Shown: positions 35,049 to 36,015 of the stretch, piece by piece
How the letters are laid out: every line of letters starts with the position of its first letter
How positions within the stretch are numbered: position 1 is the first letter of the stretch
Origin: an uncultured Lachnospiraceae bacterium
Lineage (GTDB): Bacteria > Bacillota > Clostridia > Lachnospirales > Lachnospiraceae
DNA: 36,015 nucleotides
Direction of reading: 5' to 3'
Assembly: GCA_948470905.1 (NCBI GenBank)
Contig: CAOKQK010000032.1
Coordinates: forward strand, 1-36,015
Program-made: the position numbers and the translations under genes
Notes under the pieces: generated by a model
Databases searched by the model: none
What the model saw: only the letters and a program-made list of their open reading frames with translations
Told to the model about the DNA's origin: nothing

Positions 35049-35480
35049 TCATTTCTTCTTTTCACTGAATATTTTGCGCATCCAAATATGTGGGCAGGAT
35101 TCGTCGAAATCCATTTCACCGTATTTCATATAACCATTTTTTTCATAGAATTTTACAGCTCCAATCTGTGCATGTAGGAAAGCATATTTTCCACCATTTT
35201 TTTCAATTTCAGTTTCAGCACATTTTAGTAGAAGTGAGCCGAGATTTTTTCCACGATATTGCTTGATTACTGCAAGGCGGCCTATGAAATAGTTTCCGGC
35301 AGCATCATCTTCAAAAAAGCGGCATGTGGCAACAGGAAAGTTATTGTCATACAACAGGATATGCTTTGCGTGTTTATCTATTTCATCAAACTCATTATGA
35401 AAACCCTGTTCTTCCACAAAAACATTCCGCCTGATTTCCACTGCTTCATCTGGCAAGGCATCGTAAATTCTTACATTCAT
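35049..35480 (-). CDS. GNAT-family N-acetyltransferase, ElaA-like
   Basis: 143 residues. The single GNAT domain opens with VRIYDALPDEAVEIRRNVFVEEQGF, close to the ElaA/YitI type, and the acetyl-CoA pyrophosphate loop is visible in GRLAVIKQYRGKNLGSLLL (an R/QxxGxG-like segment). A C-terminal YEKNGYMKYGE strand is typical. It transfers acetyl from acetyl-CoA to an unknown amine. On the minus strand AGGAGG lies seven bases before the ATG, giving a very strong ribosome binding site. It has a near-perfect promoter (35612-35640) and a structured leader that can form a terminator. Confidence 0.92.
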   Translation of the reverse strand: MNVRIYDALPDEAVEIRRNVFVEEQGFHNEFDEIDKHAKHILLYDNNFPVATCRFFEDDAAGNYFIGRLAVIKQYRGKNLGSLLLKCAETEIEKNGGKYAFLHAQIGAVKFYEKNGYMKYGEMDFDESCPHIWMRKIFSEKKK

Positions 35481-35505
35481 TTTCTAACCTCCTGAAAACG
35501 AAAAA

Positions 35506-35596
35506 CATTCAAGAATTAACCTTATAACACTTGTTTAGTGCCGTACCTGCGGTTAATTCCTGAATGCTTTAAATCACTCTATCCGGTGATAAAGTG
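35506..35596 (-). promoter_or_regulatory. Structured leader with terminator-like hairpin before the acetyltransferase
   Basis: Read on the minus strand, CACTTTATC/GATAGAGTG (plus 35588-35596 and 35575-35583) forms the first hairpin. CATTCAGGAATTAACC (plus 35551-35566) then pairs with GGTTAATTCTTGAATG (plus 35506-35521), one mismatch, followed directly by TTTTTCGTTTT. This is a 16-bp terminator-like stem between promoter and ribosome binding site. The 29-base apical region holds CACTAAACAAGTG, which can itself form a small stem. No upstream ORF was found in it. Confidence 0.7.
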
Positions 35597-35611
35597 CAGC
35601 GATTTTTAAAA

Positions 35612-35640
35612 ATTATAGCAATCCACGTTAAAAAAGTCAA
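35612..35640 (-). promoter_or_regulatory. Sigma-A-type promoter for the acetyltransferase
   Basis: On the minus strand TTGACT (plus 35635-35640), 17 bases, TATAAT (plus 35612-35617). The predicted start is near 35605, about 125 bases before the ATG. Confidence 0.9.
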
Positions 35641-36015
35641 TCCTTTTTTAACTTCAACGGGCGGCATGAAGCGGGCGGCATTTTCCTGGAAAGGGGCGGC
35701 AAATATGTGTTGTTCATTTTGACCGCCTTCTGTCCTGAAGATTTGGTGATTTTTCGGTTTTGAATAATCTGTCAAGAGTGTCTTCGGTAATAGAGAAGCC
35801 CTTTAACATCATTGCTTTTGAAAAATGGCAGTAGGGCAGGCGGCAGGAAGAATGCAGCCTGGGGAGTCTGATATAAGCACTGCTGCCATGGGGATAAGCT
35901 TGGAATTGGATTGCGACTGACAAATTTTGCAGTACAGAAAAAAGGTTTTTGAGAAAAATCAGTGTCAAGCATTTTTGAAAATGTCCCGAAAAATTTATAA
36001 CATTAGCCCTGGCTT
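35641..36015. other. 375-base end region without a supported gene
   Basis: No ORF here has both a ribosome binding site and family sequence. Visible structure: GGGCGGCA occurs three times (35659, 35673, 35694) just upstream of the minus-strand promoter. The remainder is mixed composition, and the last 100 bases are A+T-rich. It could be a decayed gene or the edge of the next unit. Confidence 0.5.

Noticed and set aside
34865-35068. 67-codon plus-strand frame after trpA and its minus-strand counterpart
   Set aside because: Both cross terminator hairpins and have no good ribosome binding site or family sequence.
35506-35566. Integron attC-like site because of AATTAAC/GTTAATT arms
   Set aside because: There is no integrase, no cassette series and the stem is followed by a T-rich tail, which fits a terminator-like leader better.
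35714-35972. Minus-strand frames at the window end
   Set aside because: The longer one starts with TTG and neither has a ribosome binding site; no recognised family.

Overview
The window reads as a chromosomal segment of a motile, Gram-positive anaerobe of the Lachnospiraceae (Clostridia). This is inferred from gene content and order: a cheA-cheW-cheC-cheD-sigma28-FapA flagellar/chemotaxis gene tail, strong AGGAGG-type ribosome binding sites throughout, T-box control of a trp gene pair, DNA polymerase I without proofreading residues, and pta-ackA acetate formation. Base composition is moderately GC-rich, except for A+T-rich islets near 28.3-28.5 kb and 30.1-31.2 kb. No rRNA, tRNA, CRISPR array or recognisable transposase was seen.

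Layout. (1) 1-7139: end of a flagellar/chemotaxis operon: cheA (3' end), cheW, cheC, cheD, a small membrane protein, the motility sigma factor, FapA/DUF342, a small unknown protein, a DUF6115-like membrane protein, then a membrane-anchored protein with a MltG-like C-terminal domain. (2) 7140-9260: rpsB-tsf with their own promoter, which is embedded in the preceding terminator hairpin. (3) 9260-14774: an unknown 82-aa protein, a DRE-TIM aldolase, metY, an orphan zinc-finger/anti-sigma-like membrane protein and a chemoreceptor. (4) 14845-24166: polA, coaE, a large FtsA-like actin-fold protein with a beta-rich C-terminal extension, a YycJ/WalJ-type metallo-hydrolase, a stand-alone DAK/FakA-like fragment, an ACT-domain protein and its UPF0210 partner, a 128-bp palindromic repeat array, and an unknown 185-aa protein. 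(5) 24374-28237: tmcAL on the minus strand, and pta and ackA on the plus strand. (6) 28286-32063: accessory region with a probably frame-disrupted small gene, a membrane-anchored C39-like cysteine peptidase, a long isolated hairpin, and a secreted matrixin-like metalloprotease paired with a lipoprotein. (7) 32176-34846: promoter, tryptophan T-box leader, trpB and trpA. (8) 34847-36015: a minus-strand GNAT acetyltransferase with a strong promoter and a structured, terminator-like leader.

How the genes work together. The first block couples receptor signalling (CheA/CheW), adaptation and dephosphorylation (CheC/CheD) and late flagellar transcription (sigma28). The chemoreceptor at 12.8-14.8 kb would feed that system. 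Pta-AckA make ATP and acetate from acetyl-CoA, and CoaE makes the CoA. TrpB-TrpA are switched by uncharged tRNA-Trp.

The least explained pieces are the long T-box leader with an extra terminator-like hairpin, the 2.5-copy 128-bp array, the structured leader of the acetyltransferase, and the FtsA-like protein with its C-terminal extension. All functional statements come from reading the sequence and from family knowledge; no database search was run.
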